Shown here one piece after another: positions 24,540 through 37,151 of a stretch of DNA of 64,000 nucleotides. The stretch comes from Zea mays (Eukaryota; Streptophyta; Magnoliopsida; Poales; Poaceae). Location of the stretch: NCBI RefSeq assembly GCF_902167145.1, contig NC_050097.1:41772095-41836094 (forward strand), written 5' to 3'. The position numbers and the translations under genes were made by a program. The notes beneath the pieces are model-generated. The model was not told the DNA's origin. It searched no databases and saw nothing but the letters and a program-made list of their open reading frames with translations. The stretch's first letter is position 1; each line of letters begins with the position of its first letter.

Positions 24540-25010
24540 GAAGAGATCAAATAAGAAGTGCATGATGTTTATAAGAAGCTCTATTGTAGAGTGTACCTAG
24601 AGAGCAATCTAAGAACAATGCCAGAATGTTACATAGTATGTTGACAAATATCGGCAACATTTCATTGGTTCATCCGATGCATACACTATAATCATAATCA
24701 ATAAAAGTATTAATAAGAAGTATAATGACTATGGCATAAAGGAGCACATACTTTTCTAATAAGTTCAAATCATTTGATACGAAATTAATGAATGACTTTG
24801 TTGTCCACCTTATATTATATTAGTGTCTCTATTTAAAGAATTTGAGACTTCTATTGCTTACAACATAAGTCCTGAAAAGTGGACCATATAGAAGTTGATT
24901 GTCATGTGTTTAGAAAGAGTGCAGTTTTAAGACTATGAAGAATGATAATGTCAATCTAGTCAAGGAGTCATCTCATAAAAAACAATATTCTAAGAAGTTT
25001 ATTTAACCTT
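24540..25010 (+). pseudogene. Decayed Ty1/copia gag remnant
   Basis: Scattered plus-strand frames read NDYGIKEHILF (about 24727), then FKEFETSIAYNISPEKW (about 24833-24883), then VNLVKESSHKK (about 24955). These match the order of the copia-type gag domain (UBN2-like): the helix with the KEHI motif, the Y(N)..KW motif, and the charged stretch after it. Many stops and frameshifts separate the pieces, so the relic is old. The exact family is unknown. Confidence 0.45.
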
Positions 25011-25740
25011 AATTTCAAAAGTAAAAAAAACCATGTCAGACATGGCTGAATATACTCCATACATTGAGTCGGCACATACATTTTATAATTTGATTTAATG
25101 TTTTTTGGAGTCCTTGACAGTTACTAGTACGTCAGTACTCTATAGGTTATTGTTACTGGTAGGTCTAAATTTTACTAGTAGGTTCAAAATATAGACGATA
25201 ATATGGACGATAGGATAGGTTTTGTGTTGAGGTCAGTCCGTAGATACGGTACGTAATTACACGGTTACTTGACAGCTCTTGCCTGATTCTATTTTACCTT
25301 TTGGACTTTGTTTTACCACCGCCCGGTAGAGTTGGTGAGCTGGCGGCAGCCTCGCCCTCTTGTCCTGGTCTCAGGTTTAGGCAGGGCACGAGGGCCGGCG
25401 TTCTGCCCAAGCCCGACCTAGTGGCAGCGGAGTGGTGGGTGGCTTTCGGGGGCCGAGCTCGCTGCCTGTGCCTGTTGATGGTGCTGACCGGACGAGGGAA
25501 GCAGCAGCCAGCAGGGCTAGCAAAAGGCGCCGTGCACCGTCGCCGGGCGGCCACGTGCCGCTCGACGTCCGAGTTGCGACGCGGGCGACCGCCGTTCACT
25601 CCTGATAAAATGTTTGTCCTGTAGTCTGTAGATAGTGTCTGTCTAACTTTAATTGTTTGAATTGAGTAACTAAAGCTTAGACAGAAAATTTAGACACAAT
25701 GTAACGTCTTAGCTAACAAATCAAACAGCTCTAAAATATG
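25011..25740. other. Intergenic DNA with a GC-rich island (25310-25610)
   Basis: The GC-rich patch has overlapping open frames on both strands (about 100 codons each) but no recognised domain, splice sites or start context. It differs sharply in composition from the AT-rich flanks and could be a captured gene fragment. This is unproven. Confidence 0.35.
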
Positions 25741-26344
25741 TGTTCTATAGCTGCTTAAACAGAGGAGCGGGAGAGCGTCCACCTTTGAAGCCAGTCGTAG
25801 ACTGAGTTCAACGGTTAACTCTATATTTCTTTCACTATATCCCACCCATGTATCACATCAGCAACTTCTCTTTTCTTATATCTCCACCTTCTACAGTGGT
25901 CCCGCTAAACTCTCTCTCTGTATCCCACTTCAAACATAAAATATCATTTTTCATACCTATTCAACATCCATTATCAACTTTTTCAACTAATAAATACTTA
26001 TGTGCACATAAACCGAGGCAACAGGGGCAGGCGCACGCAACCCTTGATCTAGCGATTGTTGTTGCCTCCTCTACCACTGTAGCGCGAAGAGAAGCAGGCA
26101 GCGTGCACCGTTGAATGTGGTAGGGACTCTGTATCCTCTAAAATGTGAACAGTTACGGAAAAGAGTGAAGCGGTAAAGAGAGTCTTTTGCTATCTGCAAC
26201 AGTTTTCTCTAAATTTCTTCTCCTATATCACTTTTTTTCGTCACATCATCATTTCATCCCCTATTTTTTCATCTCCCACAACGGTTCCCCCTATTCCCCC
26301 TATACCCCGCTACAACCATAAAATATCATTTTATATACTACTTT
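25741..26344. repeat. Two diverged copies of a roughly 150-180-bp pyrimidine-rich repeat
   Basis: About 25815-25990 and 26195-26340 share the order CTATATC, a (C)ACATCA motif, a CT-rich run, and ATAAAATATCATTTT near the end. Identity is modest. This could be a decayed MITE family or a diverged tandem duplication; the ends are not defined. Confidence 0.35.
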
Positions 26345-26784
26345 TGTCGGTGGGAAAATCCTCCGGCCGGGTGGCGGAATGCACCCGCCCTAATCCTAAG
26401 ATGAGGAGGGGGCCTAAGCGCTTGCCTGTTTGGTGAATTTCGGATGAACACAAGGACACTCGAGGGTTTATAGTGGTTCAGACCGCTGGAGCGTAATAAC
26501 CTACCTCCACTATGTGTAAGTTGTATTGACCGTGTCCCTTGTAACGTTGTGTCCCCTCCCTTTTATAGTTTAAGGAAGGTACATACAAGGATGCTGAGCC
26601 CCGACATGCGGGTCCATGAGCATAATGGAAGGAATATATTATGTGAATAATTAATGCTGACAGCACACATGAGTAGAGGCGTATAGGCGGAGTCATTCAG
26701 ATTCCCTTCGCCTTAGTAACACATGAGTAATCAGCGGGAGTCATGATGACTGCAATCCATGCAGCATTGATAGGCAGTGACCCT

Positions 26785-27968
26785 TGAAAGTCGCCTAGAG
26801 GGGGGGGGTGAATAGGGCGAATATGAAATTTACAAACTTTAAGCACAACTACAAGCCGGAGTTAGCGTTAGAATTAAATTCGAGTCCGAAAGAGAGGGCG
26901 AAAACAAATCACAAGCAAATAAGGCGGATGACATGGTGATTTGTTTTACCGAGGTTCGGTTCTTGCAAACCTACTCCCCATTGAGGTGGTCACAAAGACC
27001 GGGTCTCTTTCGACCCTTTCCCTCTCTCAAACGGTCACCTAGACCGAGTGAGCTTCTCTTCTCAATCAAACGGGACACTAAGTCCCCACAAGGACCACCA
27101 CACAATTGGTGTCTCCTGCCTTGGTTACAATTGAGTTGGAATCAAGAGATAATGAAGAAGAAAAGCAATCCAAGCGCAAGAGCTCAAAAGAACACAATTG
27201 TCTCTCTCACTAGTCACTATTTGATTGGAATGATCTTTGGTCTTGGGAGAGGATTTGATCTCTTGTTTGTGTCTTGTATTGAATGTTATAGCTCTTGTAT
27301 GAGGTGTGAAGGCTGCAAACTTGGATGCAATGAATGGTGGGTGGTTGGGAGTATTTATAGCCCCAACCACCAAAAGAACCGTTGGTGGAGGCGGCTGTCG
27401 TATGGCGCACCGGACAGTCCGGTGCGCCAGCCACGTCACCCGGCCGTTGGATTCTGACCGTTGGAGCTTCTGACTTCTGGGTCACCGGACAATCCGGTGG
27501 TGCACCGGACCGTCACTGTTCACTGTCCGGTGCGCCTTCTGGCTCTGCTCTGACTTCTGCGCGCACTGTAGTGCATTAACTGCCGTTGCAGACGACCGTT
27601 GGCGCTGTAGTAGCCGTTACTCCGCTGGCACACCAGACAGTCCGGTGCTACACCGGACAGTCCGGTGAATTATAGCGGAGCGGCTCCCAGAATTCCCGAA
27701 GGTGATAAGTTCAGACTGGAATCCCCTGGTGCACCGGACACTGTCCGGTGGCACACCGGACAGTCCGGTGCGCCAGACCAGGGCACGCTTCGGTTGTCTT
27801 TTGCTCTCTTTATTTGAACCCTTTCTTGGTCTTTTTATTGGTTTGTTGTGAATCTTTGGCACCTGTAAAACTTATAACCTAGAGCAAACTAGTTAGTTCA
27901 ATTAGTTGTATTGGGCAATTCAACCACCAAAATCATTTAGGAAAAGGTGTAAGCCTATTTCCCTTTCA
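26785..27968 (-). repeat. 3' LTR of the Ji element
   Basis: It is followed on the plus strand by ATCTCCCCCTTTTTGG, whose complement is the AAAAAGGGGGAGAT polypurine tract of Sireviruses. It contains several CACCGGACAGTCCGGTG-type palindromes between 27400 and 27780. Confidence 0.95.
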
Positions 27969-28213
27969 ATCTCCCCCTTTTTGGTGATTGATGACAACAC
28001 AAACCAAAGCAAATATAAAAGTGCAGAATTGAACTAGTTTGCATAATGTAAGTGCAAAGGTTGCTTGGAATGAAACCAATAATTATTTTTACTAGATATG
28101 CATGGAATGATTTTTCTTCTTACTTAAAATTTTGGACCACGCTTGCACCACTTGTTTTGTTTTGAAATGTTTTGGAAATTCTTTTTCAAAAATCTTTTGC
28201 AAATAGTCAAAGG

Positions 28214-29451
28214 TGAGAGCACCTAGAGGGGGGGTGAATAGGTGATCCTGTAAAATCTTAACTTATAGCCACAAAAACTTGTTAGAGGTTAGCACAATAG
28301 TTGCCAAGTGGCTAAGGAGGAGATCTTGCACAAAATGACAATCACAGAGAAGACACAGAGATTTATCCCGTGGTTCGGCCAAGTACAAAACTTGCCTACT
28401 TCCACGTTGTGGCGTCCCAACGGACGAGGGTTGCAATCAACCCCTCTCAAGCGGTCCAAAGACCCACTTGAATACCACAGTATTTTTGCCTTGCTTGTCT
28501 TTATCCCACTTGCGAGGAATCTCCACAAATTGGAGTCTCTCGCCCTTACACTTAAGATTCACAAAGAAGCACGGAGTAAGGGAGGGAAGCAACACACACA
28601 AATCCACAGCGAAACGCGCACACACACGGCCAAGATTTGAGCTCAAAGACTATATCACAGTTTCTCACAAGAACGGAGCTCGAATCACTTAGAATCACAA
28701 ACGAATGCGCAAGAACTTAGTGTGGATGATCAACAATGCTCAAGAGTTGCTTGGTTATCTCCTCCATGCGCCTAGGGGTCCCTTTTATAGCCCCAAGGCA
28801 GCTAGGAGCCGTTGAGAGCAAATCTGGAAGGCTGATCTTGCTTTTTGTCGTCGGGCGCACCGGACAGTCCGGTGCTCACCGGACACTGTCCGGTGCCCGA
28901 TTTCCTTCCTTAAACAGCGCAGTCGACCGTTGCTGATCTGGGAGCCGTTGGCGCACCGGACATGTCCGGTGCACACCGGACAGTCCGGTGCCCCCTTCCG
29001 ACCGTTGGCTTGGCCACGTGTCGCGCGCAGAATCCGCGGCCGACCGTTGGCCCTAGTCGACCGTTGGCTCACCGGACAGTCCGGTGCACACCGGACAGTC
29101 CGGTGAATTTTAGCCATACGCCGTCGGCGAATTCCCGAGAGCGGCCTGTTCGGCCGAGGCAGCCTGGTGCACCGGACACTGTCCGGTGCACCACCGGACA
29201 GTCCGGTGCCCCAGACCGAAACAGCCCCTTGGCTGTACACAGCCACCTTTTTCCTTTTCTTTTTCTTCCTGTTTCTAACACTTAGACAAATATATTAGTA
29301 CACAAAACCAATGTACTAAGACTTAGAAACATACCTTTGCTCTTGATTTGCACTTTGTTCATCCATTGCATAAATTCACATTTTAAGCACTTGAGTTGGC
29401 ACTCAATCACCAAAATACTTAGAAATGGCCCAAGGGCACATTTCCCTTTCA
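28214..29451 (-). repeat. 3' LTR of the Opie element
   Basis: On the minus strand it starts TGAAAGGGAAATGTGCC, as I recall for Opie. It is followed by the plus-strand ATCTCCCCC tract. It carries about eight ACCGGACAGTCCGGT or ACCGGACACTGTCCGGT palindromes (28858-29213). Confidence 0.95.
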
Positions 29452-30246
29452 ATCTCCCCCTTTTTGGTGATTTATGCCAACACAACATAAAGCAACTAGA
29501 ACAAGTGCGAAATCACTTCAAATAAAATTCAAATTGATTTTGACTCAATTTTGGCATATATGGATCATCCTTTGCCACCACTTGGTTTGTTTTTGCAAAT
29601 CAAACTCAAATCTCTATTTCTATGTCAAACACACATGTTGAGGCATAAAGAGAGTCATTCCAAAAGAGATTGATCAAAGATTTCAAAAACTCCCCCTATT
29701 TCCCATAATCAACACTTCTCCCCACAAGAAACCAACTTTTGACAATAGAGACAATAAGAGACAATAAAAGCTTTTGACAAAACAAAAACTCTATTCTACT
29801 ATTTTCAAAATCTCTCAAGTGGTAGCTGATCCATTTATCACTTTGGCCTTTATTTTCTCCCCCTTTGGCATCAAGCACCAAAACGGGATCAACCTTGGCC
29901 TTCGAACCCCATTGCCTCACCAAAATCTTCAGTAAGAATACAAAGGCAATAAGAGTCTAAAGATGAACTTGGAATAAGTTACCCTCTCATCGGAGTGCAG
30001 TGGAAGTCTTTCATGGTCCAAGTCCACCTTATCCCTTTCAATCCTCCTTCGAGACTAAATCATCAAACTCAAGCACATGGTTAGTCTCAAAGGGTCAAGT
30101 TGTAACACATCTCCCCCTAAACATGTGCATCACTTTGCAACGGACTTGTGAGGTCCAGGGAGTGTTTGTACAACTTGAGCACCACAATAAGCAACAAAAT
30201 GCAAAAAGGAACATGATCAAAAGCATAAATACATGTATGCTACAAT
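29452..30246 (-). other. Opie 3' untranslated region with repeated polypurine tracts
   Basis: No envelope-like gene. CTCCCCCT tracts occur near 29453, 29690, 29858 and 30110 on the plus strand, of which only the first adjoins the LTR and would act as the main primer tract. Confidence 0.75.
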
Positions 30247-33200
30247 TCAATCCAGGTTCCGCGAATCTAAGACATTTAGCTCACTACGCAACCTGCAAAA
30301 GGTCTTCTCATCTAGAGGCTTGGTAAAGATATCGGCTAGCTGGTTCTCGGTGCTAACATGAAACACTTTGATATCTCCCTTTTGCTGGTGGTCTCTCAAA
30401 AAGTGATGCCGGATGTCTATGTGCTTTGTGCGGCTGTGCTCAACAGGATTCTCCGCCATGCGGATAGCACTCTCATTATCACATAGGAGTGGGACTTTGC
30501 TCAGATTGTAGCCAAAGTCCCTGAGGGTTTGCCTCATCCAAAGTAGTTGCGCGCAACACTGTCCTGCGGCAACATACTCGGCCTCAGCGGTGGATAGGGC
30601 AACGGAGGTTTGTTTCTTAGAGTTCCACGACACCAGGGACCTTCCTAAGAATTGGCACGTCCCTGATGTACTCTTCCTATCGACCTTACACCCAGCATAG
30701 TCGGAGTCTGAGTATCCAACCAAGTCAAAGGTGGACCCCTTTGGATACCAGAGTCCGAAACAAGGCGTAGCAACTAAATATCTCAGAATTCGCTTCACCG
30801 CCACTAAGTGGCACTCCTTAGGATCGGATTGAAATCTAGCACACATGCATACACTAAGCATAATATCCGGTCTACTAGCACATAAGTAAAGCAAAGAACC
30901 TATCATGGACCGGTATGCTTTTTGATCAACGGACTTACCTCCTTTATTGAGGTCGGTGTGTCCGTCTGTTCCCATCGGAGTCTTTGCGGGCTTGGCGTCC
31001 TTCATCCCAAACCGCTTTAGCAGATCTTGCGTGTACTTCGTTTGGGATATGAAGGTGCCGTCCTTGAGTTGCTTCACTTGGAACCCAAGGAAGTAGTTCA
31101 CTCGCCCATCATCGACATCTCGAATTTCTGCGTCATCACCCTGCTAAACTCTTCACAAGACTTTTGGTTAGTTGAACCAAATATTATGTCGTCGACATAA
31201 ATTTGGCACACAAACAAATCACCATCACATGTCTTTGTAAAAAGAGTTGGATCGGCTTTCCCAACCTTGAAAGCATTAACAATTAAGAAATCTCTAAGGC
31301 ATTCATACCATGCTCTTGGGGCTTGCTTAAGTCCATAGAGCGCCTTAGAGAGCTTACACACATGGTCGGGGTACCGTTCATCCTCAAAGCCAGGGGGTTG
31401 CTCCACGTACACCTCCTCCTTGATTGGTCCGTTGAGGAACGCGCTCTTCACATCCATTTGGAACAACCTGAAAGAATGGTGAGCGGCATATGCTAGCAAG
31501 ATACGAATTGATTCTAGCCTAGCCACAGGAGCAAAGGTCTCCTCGAAATCCAAACCTGCGACTTGGGCATAACCTTTTGCCACAAGTCGAGCCTTGTTTC
31601 TCGTCACCACCCCGTGCTCGTCCTGTTTGTTGCGGAACACCCACTTGGTTCCCACAACATTTTGCTTGGGACGAGGCACCAGTGTCCAAACTTCATTGCG
31701 CTTGAAGTTGTTTAGCTCCTCTTGCATGGCCAACACCCAGTCCGGATCTAGCAAGGCCTCTTCTACCCTGAAAGGCTCAATAGAAGAGACAAAAGAGTAA
31801 TGTTCACAAAAATTAACTAATCGAGACCGAGTAGTTACTCCCTTGCTAATGTCACCCAGAATTTGGTCAACGGGATGATCCCTTTGGATCGTCGCTCGAA
31901 CTTGGGTTGGAGGTGCCGGTTGCGCTTCTTCCTCCATCACGTGATCATCTTGTGCTCCCCCTTGATCACACGCCTCCTTTTGATGAACCTGTTCATCGTC
32001 TTGAGTCGGGGGATGCACCATAATTGAGGAAGAGGGTTGATCTCGTTCATCTTGTTCCTGTGGCCGTACTTCTCCAATCGCCATGGTTCGTATAGCGGCC
32101 GTCGGAACCTCTTCTTCATCTACATCATCACAATCAACAATTTGCTCTCTTGGAGAGCCATTAGTTTCATCAAATACAACGTCGCTAGAGACTTCAACCA
32201 AACCCGATGATTTGTTGAAGACTCTATACGCCTTTGTATTTGAGTCATAACCTAACAAAAACCCTTCTACTGCTTTGGGAGCAAACTTAGAATTTCTACC
32301 CTTCTTCACTAGAATGTAGCACTTGCTCCCAAATACACGAAAGTACGATACATTGGGTTTGTTACCGGTTAGAAGTTCATACGACGTCTTCTTGAGGAGG
32401 CGGTGAAGGTAGACCCTGTTGATGGCGTGGCAAGCCGTGTTCACGGCTTCCGACCAAAAACGCTCGGGGGTCTTGAACTCTCCAAGCATAGTCCTCGCCA
32501 TGTCGATTAGCGTCCTGTTCTTCCTCTCTACCACACCATTTTGCTGTGGTGTGTAGGGAGCGGAGAACTCGTGCTTGATCCCTTCCTCCTCAAGAAATTC
32601 CTCCACTTGAAGGTTCTTGAATTCGGACCCGTTGTCGCTCCTTATCTTCTTCACTTTGAGCTCAAACTCATTTTGAGCTCTCCTGAGGAAGCGTTTGAGG
32701 GTCCCTTGGGTTTCGGACTTTTCCTGCAAAAAGAACATCCAAGTGAAGCGGGAAAAGTCATCAACAATAACTAAACCATACTTACTTCCTCCTATGCTCA
32801 GATAGGCGACGGGTCCAAAAAGGTCCATATGCAGCATCTCCAAGGGTCTTGATGTCGTCATCACATTTTTGGTATGATGAGAGCCTCCCACCTGTTTCCC
32901 TGCTTGACAAGCTGCACAAGGTCTATCTTTTTCGAATTGAACATTAGTTAGACCTATCACGTGTTCTCCCTTTAGAAGCTTGTGAAGGTTCTTCATCCCC
33001 ACATGTGCTAAGCGGCGATGCCACAGCCAGCCCATGCTAGTCTTAGCTATTAAGCATGCATCTAGACCGGCCTCTTCTTTTGCAAAATCAACTAAATAAA
33101 GTTTGCCGTCTAATACACCCTTAAAAGCTAGTGAACCATCACTTCTTCTAAAGACAGACACATCTACATTTGTAAATAGACAGTTATATCCCATATTGCA

Positions 33201-33452
33201 TAATTGACTCACAGATAGCAGATTATATCCAAGAGACTCAACTAAAAACACATTAGATATGGAGTGCTCATTAGAAATTGCAATTTTTCCTAAACCTTTT
33301 ACCTTGCCTTGATTCCCATCACCGAATATAATTGAATCTTGGGAATCTTTATTCTTGACGTAGGAGGTGAACATCTTCTTCTCCCCCGTCATATAGTTTG
33401 TGCATCCGCTGTCGATAATCCAGCTTGAACCCCCGGATGCATAAACCTGCAA
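30247..33452 (-). pseudogene. Opie pol: protease, integrase, RT, RNase H, one frameshift
   Basis: The 784-codon first part has the protease site WIIDSGC at residues 11-17, an HHCC finger with [14 protein letters not shown] and CAACQAGKQ, the integrase core ([28 protein letters not shown]), an acidic linker, then RT with YVDD at residues 752-755. A 1-bp deletion near 31098 creates a stop (GAG TGA). The frame resumes as [11 protein letters not shown] and runs 284 codons through RNase H (STAEAEYVAAGQCCAQLLWM) to LDSRNLD. Only this lesion breaks the polyprotein, in agreement with the low LTR divergence. Confidence 0.93.
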
Positions 33453-33459
33453 GGCAAAT

Positions 33460-35858
33460 TTAGGCTTGGGACTTAGGTACCCAACTCTTGTTGGGTCCTA
33501 CAAGGTTAGTCACAATTTCCTTAGGGACCCAAATGCAAGTTTTATCACCTTTGCATTTTGCCCCTAACTTCCTAGCAATTACTTTTCTATCCTTTCTACA
33601 AATTGCAAAGGAAGCATTCAAAGCACAATAAATTGTAGAGGGTTCATTCACTACTTTTCTATGAACATTTGCAACATTTCTTTTAGGAACAACATTTCTC
33701 CTAGTAACATTTCTATCATACACATAAGAAGAACTAGGAGCAAACATGGCATGAGAATCATAAACATATGAATCAAAAGCATCATAACTTCTATTTACAT
33801 TTCTAGTTTGTCTTCTATCATGATACAAAAAGGCATGGTTCCTTTTAGCACTAGTAGCCATAGGGGCCTTCCCTTTCTCCTTGGCGGGAATGGGAGCCTT
33901 ATGGCTTGTTAAGTTCTTGGCTTCCCTCTTGAAGCCAAGTCCATCCTTAATTGAGGGGTGTCTACCAACCGTGTAGGCATCCCTAGCAAATTTTAGTTTT
34001 TCAAAATCACTTTTGCTAGTCTTAAGTTGAGCATTAAGACTAGCCACTTCATCATTTAGTTTTGAAATCGAAACTAAGTGTTCACTACAAGTATTAACAT
34101 CAAAATCCTTACACCTAGTGCAAATTGTAATGTTTTCAACACAAGAGTTACTTGCTACTTCTAGTTTAGCAGTTAAAACATTAATTTCACCTTTTAAAGA
34201 AGAAATGGTTTCATTACAAGTAGAAAGTTCACAAGAAAGTATTCCATTTCTTTTAACTTCTAGAGCAAGTGAATTTTGAGCACTAACAAATTTATCATGC
34301 TCTTCATATAAAAGGTCTTCTTGTTTCTCTAAGATTCTATCCTTTTCATTTAAGGCATCAATCAATTCATTAATCTTAGCTATCTTAGTTCTATCCAATC
34401 CCTTGAATAAACTAGAGTAATCAATTTCATCCTCACTGGATTCATCATCACTAGAAGAATCATAAGTATTAGCATTACGATTGATCACCTTCTTTTCCCT
34501 TGCCATGAGGCAAGTGTGATGCTCGTTGGGGAAGAGAGCCGATTTGTTGAAGGCAGTGGCAGCGAGTCCTTCGTCGTCGGAGTCGGACGAAGAGCAATCC
34601 GAATCCCACTCCTTTCCAAGGTGTGCTTCGCCTTTGGCCTTCTTGTAAACCTTCTTGTTCTCTCTCTTCCCATTTTTTCCTTGCTCCTGGTCACTATCAT
34701 TTTCGGGACAGTTAGCAATAAAATGACCAAGCTTACCGCATTTGAAGCATGATCGCTTTCCCTTGGTCTTGGCCTTGCTTGGCTGTCCCTTTTGACCTTT
34801 TAGCGCTGTCTTGAATCTCTTGATGATGAGAGCCATCTCTTCATCATTAAGACCGACAGCCTCAGACCGGCAGCCTCAATTTGTGCCACCTTGCTGGGTA
34901 GCGCCTCCTTGCTCCTTGTTGCTTTTAGAGCAATGGGTTGAGGCTCGTGGAGTGGACCGTTCAACGCGTCGTCGACGTATCTTGCCTCCTTGATCATCAT
35001 CCGCCCGCTTACGAATTTTCCAAGTACTTCCTCGGGCGTCATCATCGTGTACCTGGGATTCTCACGAATATTGTTCACGAGATGAGGATCAAGAACGGTA
35101 AAGGACCTGAGCATTAGGCGGACGACGTCGTGATCCGTCCAACGCGTGCTTCCGTAGCTCCTTATTTTGTTGATAAGGGTCTTGAGCCGGTTGTAAGTTT
35201 GAGTTGGCTCCTCTCCCCTTATCATGGCGAATCGTCCAAGCTCGCCCTCCACCAACTCCATCTTGGTGAGCATGGTGATGTCGTTCCCCTCGTGAGAGAT
35301 CTTGAGGGTGTCCCATATCTGCTTGGCATTGTCCAAGCCGCTCACCTTATTGTACTCTTCCCTGCATAAAGACGCTAAGAGAACAGTAGTAGCTTGTGCA
35401 TTTCTATGAATTTGTTCATTTATAAGCAAAGGGCTATCCGAGCTATCAAATTTCATTCCATTCTCCACAATCTCCCATATGCTTGGATGGAGAGAGAATA
35501 AGTGACTACGCATTTTGTGACTCCAAAATCCGTAGTCCTCCCCATCGAAGTGTGGAGGTTTGCCGAGAGGAATGGAAAGCAAATGTGAATTCGAACTATG
35601 TTGAATACGAGAATAATCAAATGAAAAGTTCGAATTGACCGTCTTTTTATAGTCGTTGTCATCATCCTTTTGGGAAGAAGTAGACTCATCACTATCGTCG
35701 TAGTAGATGATCTCCTTGATGCGCCTTGTCTTCTTCTTCTTCCCTTCCTTTCGTTTATGCCCCGAGCCAGAGTCGGTAGGCTTGTCGTCCTTCGGCTCGT
35801 TGACGAAGGATTCCTTTTCTTTGTCGTTGATCACAATTCCCTTCCCCTTAGGATCCAT
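33460..35858 (-). pseudogene. Opie gag, one frameshift
   Basis: The start is the ATG at 35858 (MDPKGKGIVIND); the open frame extends upstream into the primer-binding site but without an ATG. Frame 1 ends near 34800 and frame 2 starts by 34836. Capsid-like motifs include LGKPPHFDGEDYGFW and EEYNKVSGLDNAKQIWD; the CCHC knuckle CFKCGKLGHFIANC is near 34755, followed by a long coiled-coil region. The frame break at about 34845-34872 is a 14-bp tandem duplication with one base difference. Apart from that the gene looks complete. It ends just before the protease, in a different frame from pol. Confidence 0.92.
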
Positions 35859-35907
35859 CTCTTCGGGCGGTAAGTCCCTTTGTGAAGAGAACGGCTCCGA
35901 TACCAAT

Positions 35908-37146
35908 TGAGAGCACCTAGAGGGGGGGGTGAATAGGTGATCCTGTAAAATCTTAACTTATAGCCACAAAAACTTGTTAGAGGTTAGCACAATAGTTGCC
36001 AAGTGGCTAAGGAGGAGATCTTGCACAAAATGACAATCACAGAGAAGACACAGAGATTTATCCCGTGGTTCGGCCAAGTACAAAACTTGCCTACTTCCAC
36101 GTTGTGGCGTCCCAACGGACGAGGGTTGCAATCAACCCCTCTCAAGCGGTCCAAAGACCCACTTGAATACCATGGTATTTTTGCCTTGCTTGTCTTTATC
36201 CCACTTGCGAGGAATCTCCACAAATTGGAGTCTCTCGCCCTTACACTTAAGATTCACAAAGAAGCACGGAGTAAGGGAGGGAAGCAACACACACAAATCC
36301 ACAGCGAAACGCGCACACACACGGCCAAGATTCGAGCTCAAAGACTATATCACAGTTTCTCACAAGAACGGAGCTCGAATCACTTAGAATCACAAACGAA
36401 TGCGCAAGAACTTAGTGTGGATGATCAACAATGCTCAAGAGTTGCTTGGTTATCTCCTCCATGCGCCTAGGGGTCCCTTTTATAGCCCCAAGGCAGCTAG
36501 GAGCCGTTGAGAGCAAATCTGGAAGGCTGATCTTGCCTTCTGTCGTCGGGCGCACCGGACAGTCCGGTGCTCACCGGACACTGTCCGGTGCCCGATTTCC
36601 TTCCTTAAACAGCGCAGTCGACCGTTGCTGATCTGGGAGCCGTTGGCGCACCGGACATGTCCGGTGCACACCGGACAGTCCGGTGCCCCCTTCCGACCGT
36701 TGGCTTGGCCATGTGTCGCGCGCAGAATCCGCGGCCGACCGTTGGCCCTAGTCGACCGTTGGCTCACCGGACAGTCCGGTGCACACCGGACAGTCCGGTG
36801 AATTTTAGCCGTACGCCGTCGGCGAATTCCCGAGAGCGGCCTGTTCGGCCGAGGCAGCCTGGTGCACCGGACACTGTCCGGTGCACCACCAGACAGTCCG
36901 GTGCCCCAGACCGAAACAGCCCCTTGGCTGTACACAGCCACCTTTTTCCTTTTCTTTTTCTTCCTGTTTCTAACACTTAGACAAATATATTAGTACACAA
37001 AACCAATGTACTAAGACTTAGAAACATACCTTTGCTCTTGATTTGCACTTTGTTCATCCATTGCATAAATTCACATTTTAAGCACTTGAGTTGGCACTCA
37101 ATCACCAAAATACTTAGAAATGGCCCAAGGGCACATTTCCCTTTCA
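35908..37146 (-). repeat. 5' LTR of the Opie element
   Basis: It is next to the primer-binding site at 35894-35907 (minus strand TTGGTATCGGAGCC, one mismatch to the usual iMet complement). It carries the same palindromes as its partner, with one lost by a C-to-T-type change (CCACCAGACAG near 36889). Confidence 0.95.
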
Positions 37147-37151
37147 AAAGG

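Larger units (their letters stand above)
28214..37146 (-). mobile_element. Opie-type Sirevirus (Ty1/copia), nearly intact, nested in Ji
   Basis: LTRs are at 28214-29451 and 35908-37146 (TGAGAGC..CTTTCA). Perfect target duplication AAAGG at 28209-28213 and 37147-37151. Length 8.9 kb. By eye the LTRs differ at 8 bases plus one G-run indel in 1238 bp (about 0.65%), mostly transitions, so insertion was recent. It sits in the Ji 3' untranslated region. Confidence 0.97.
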
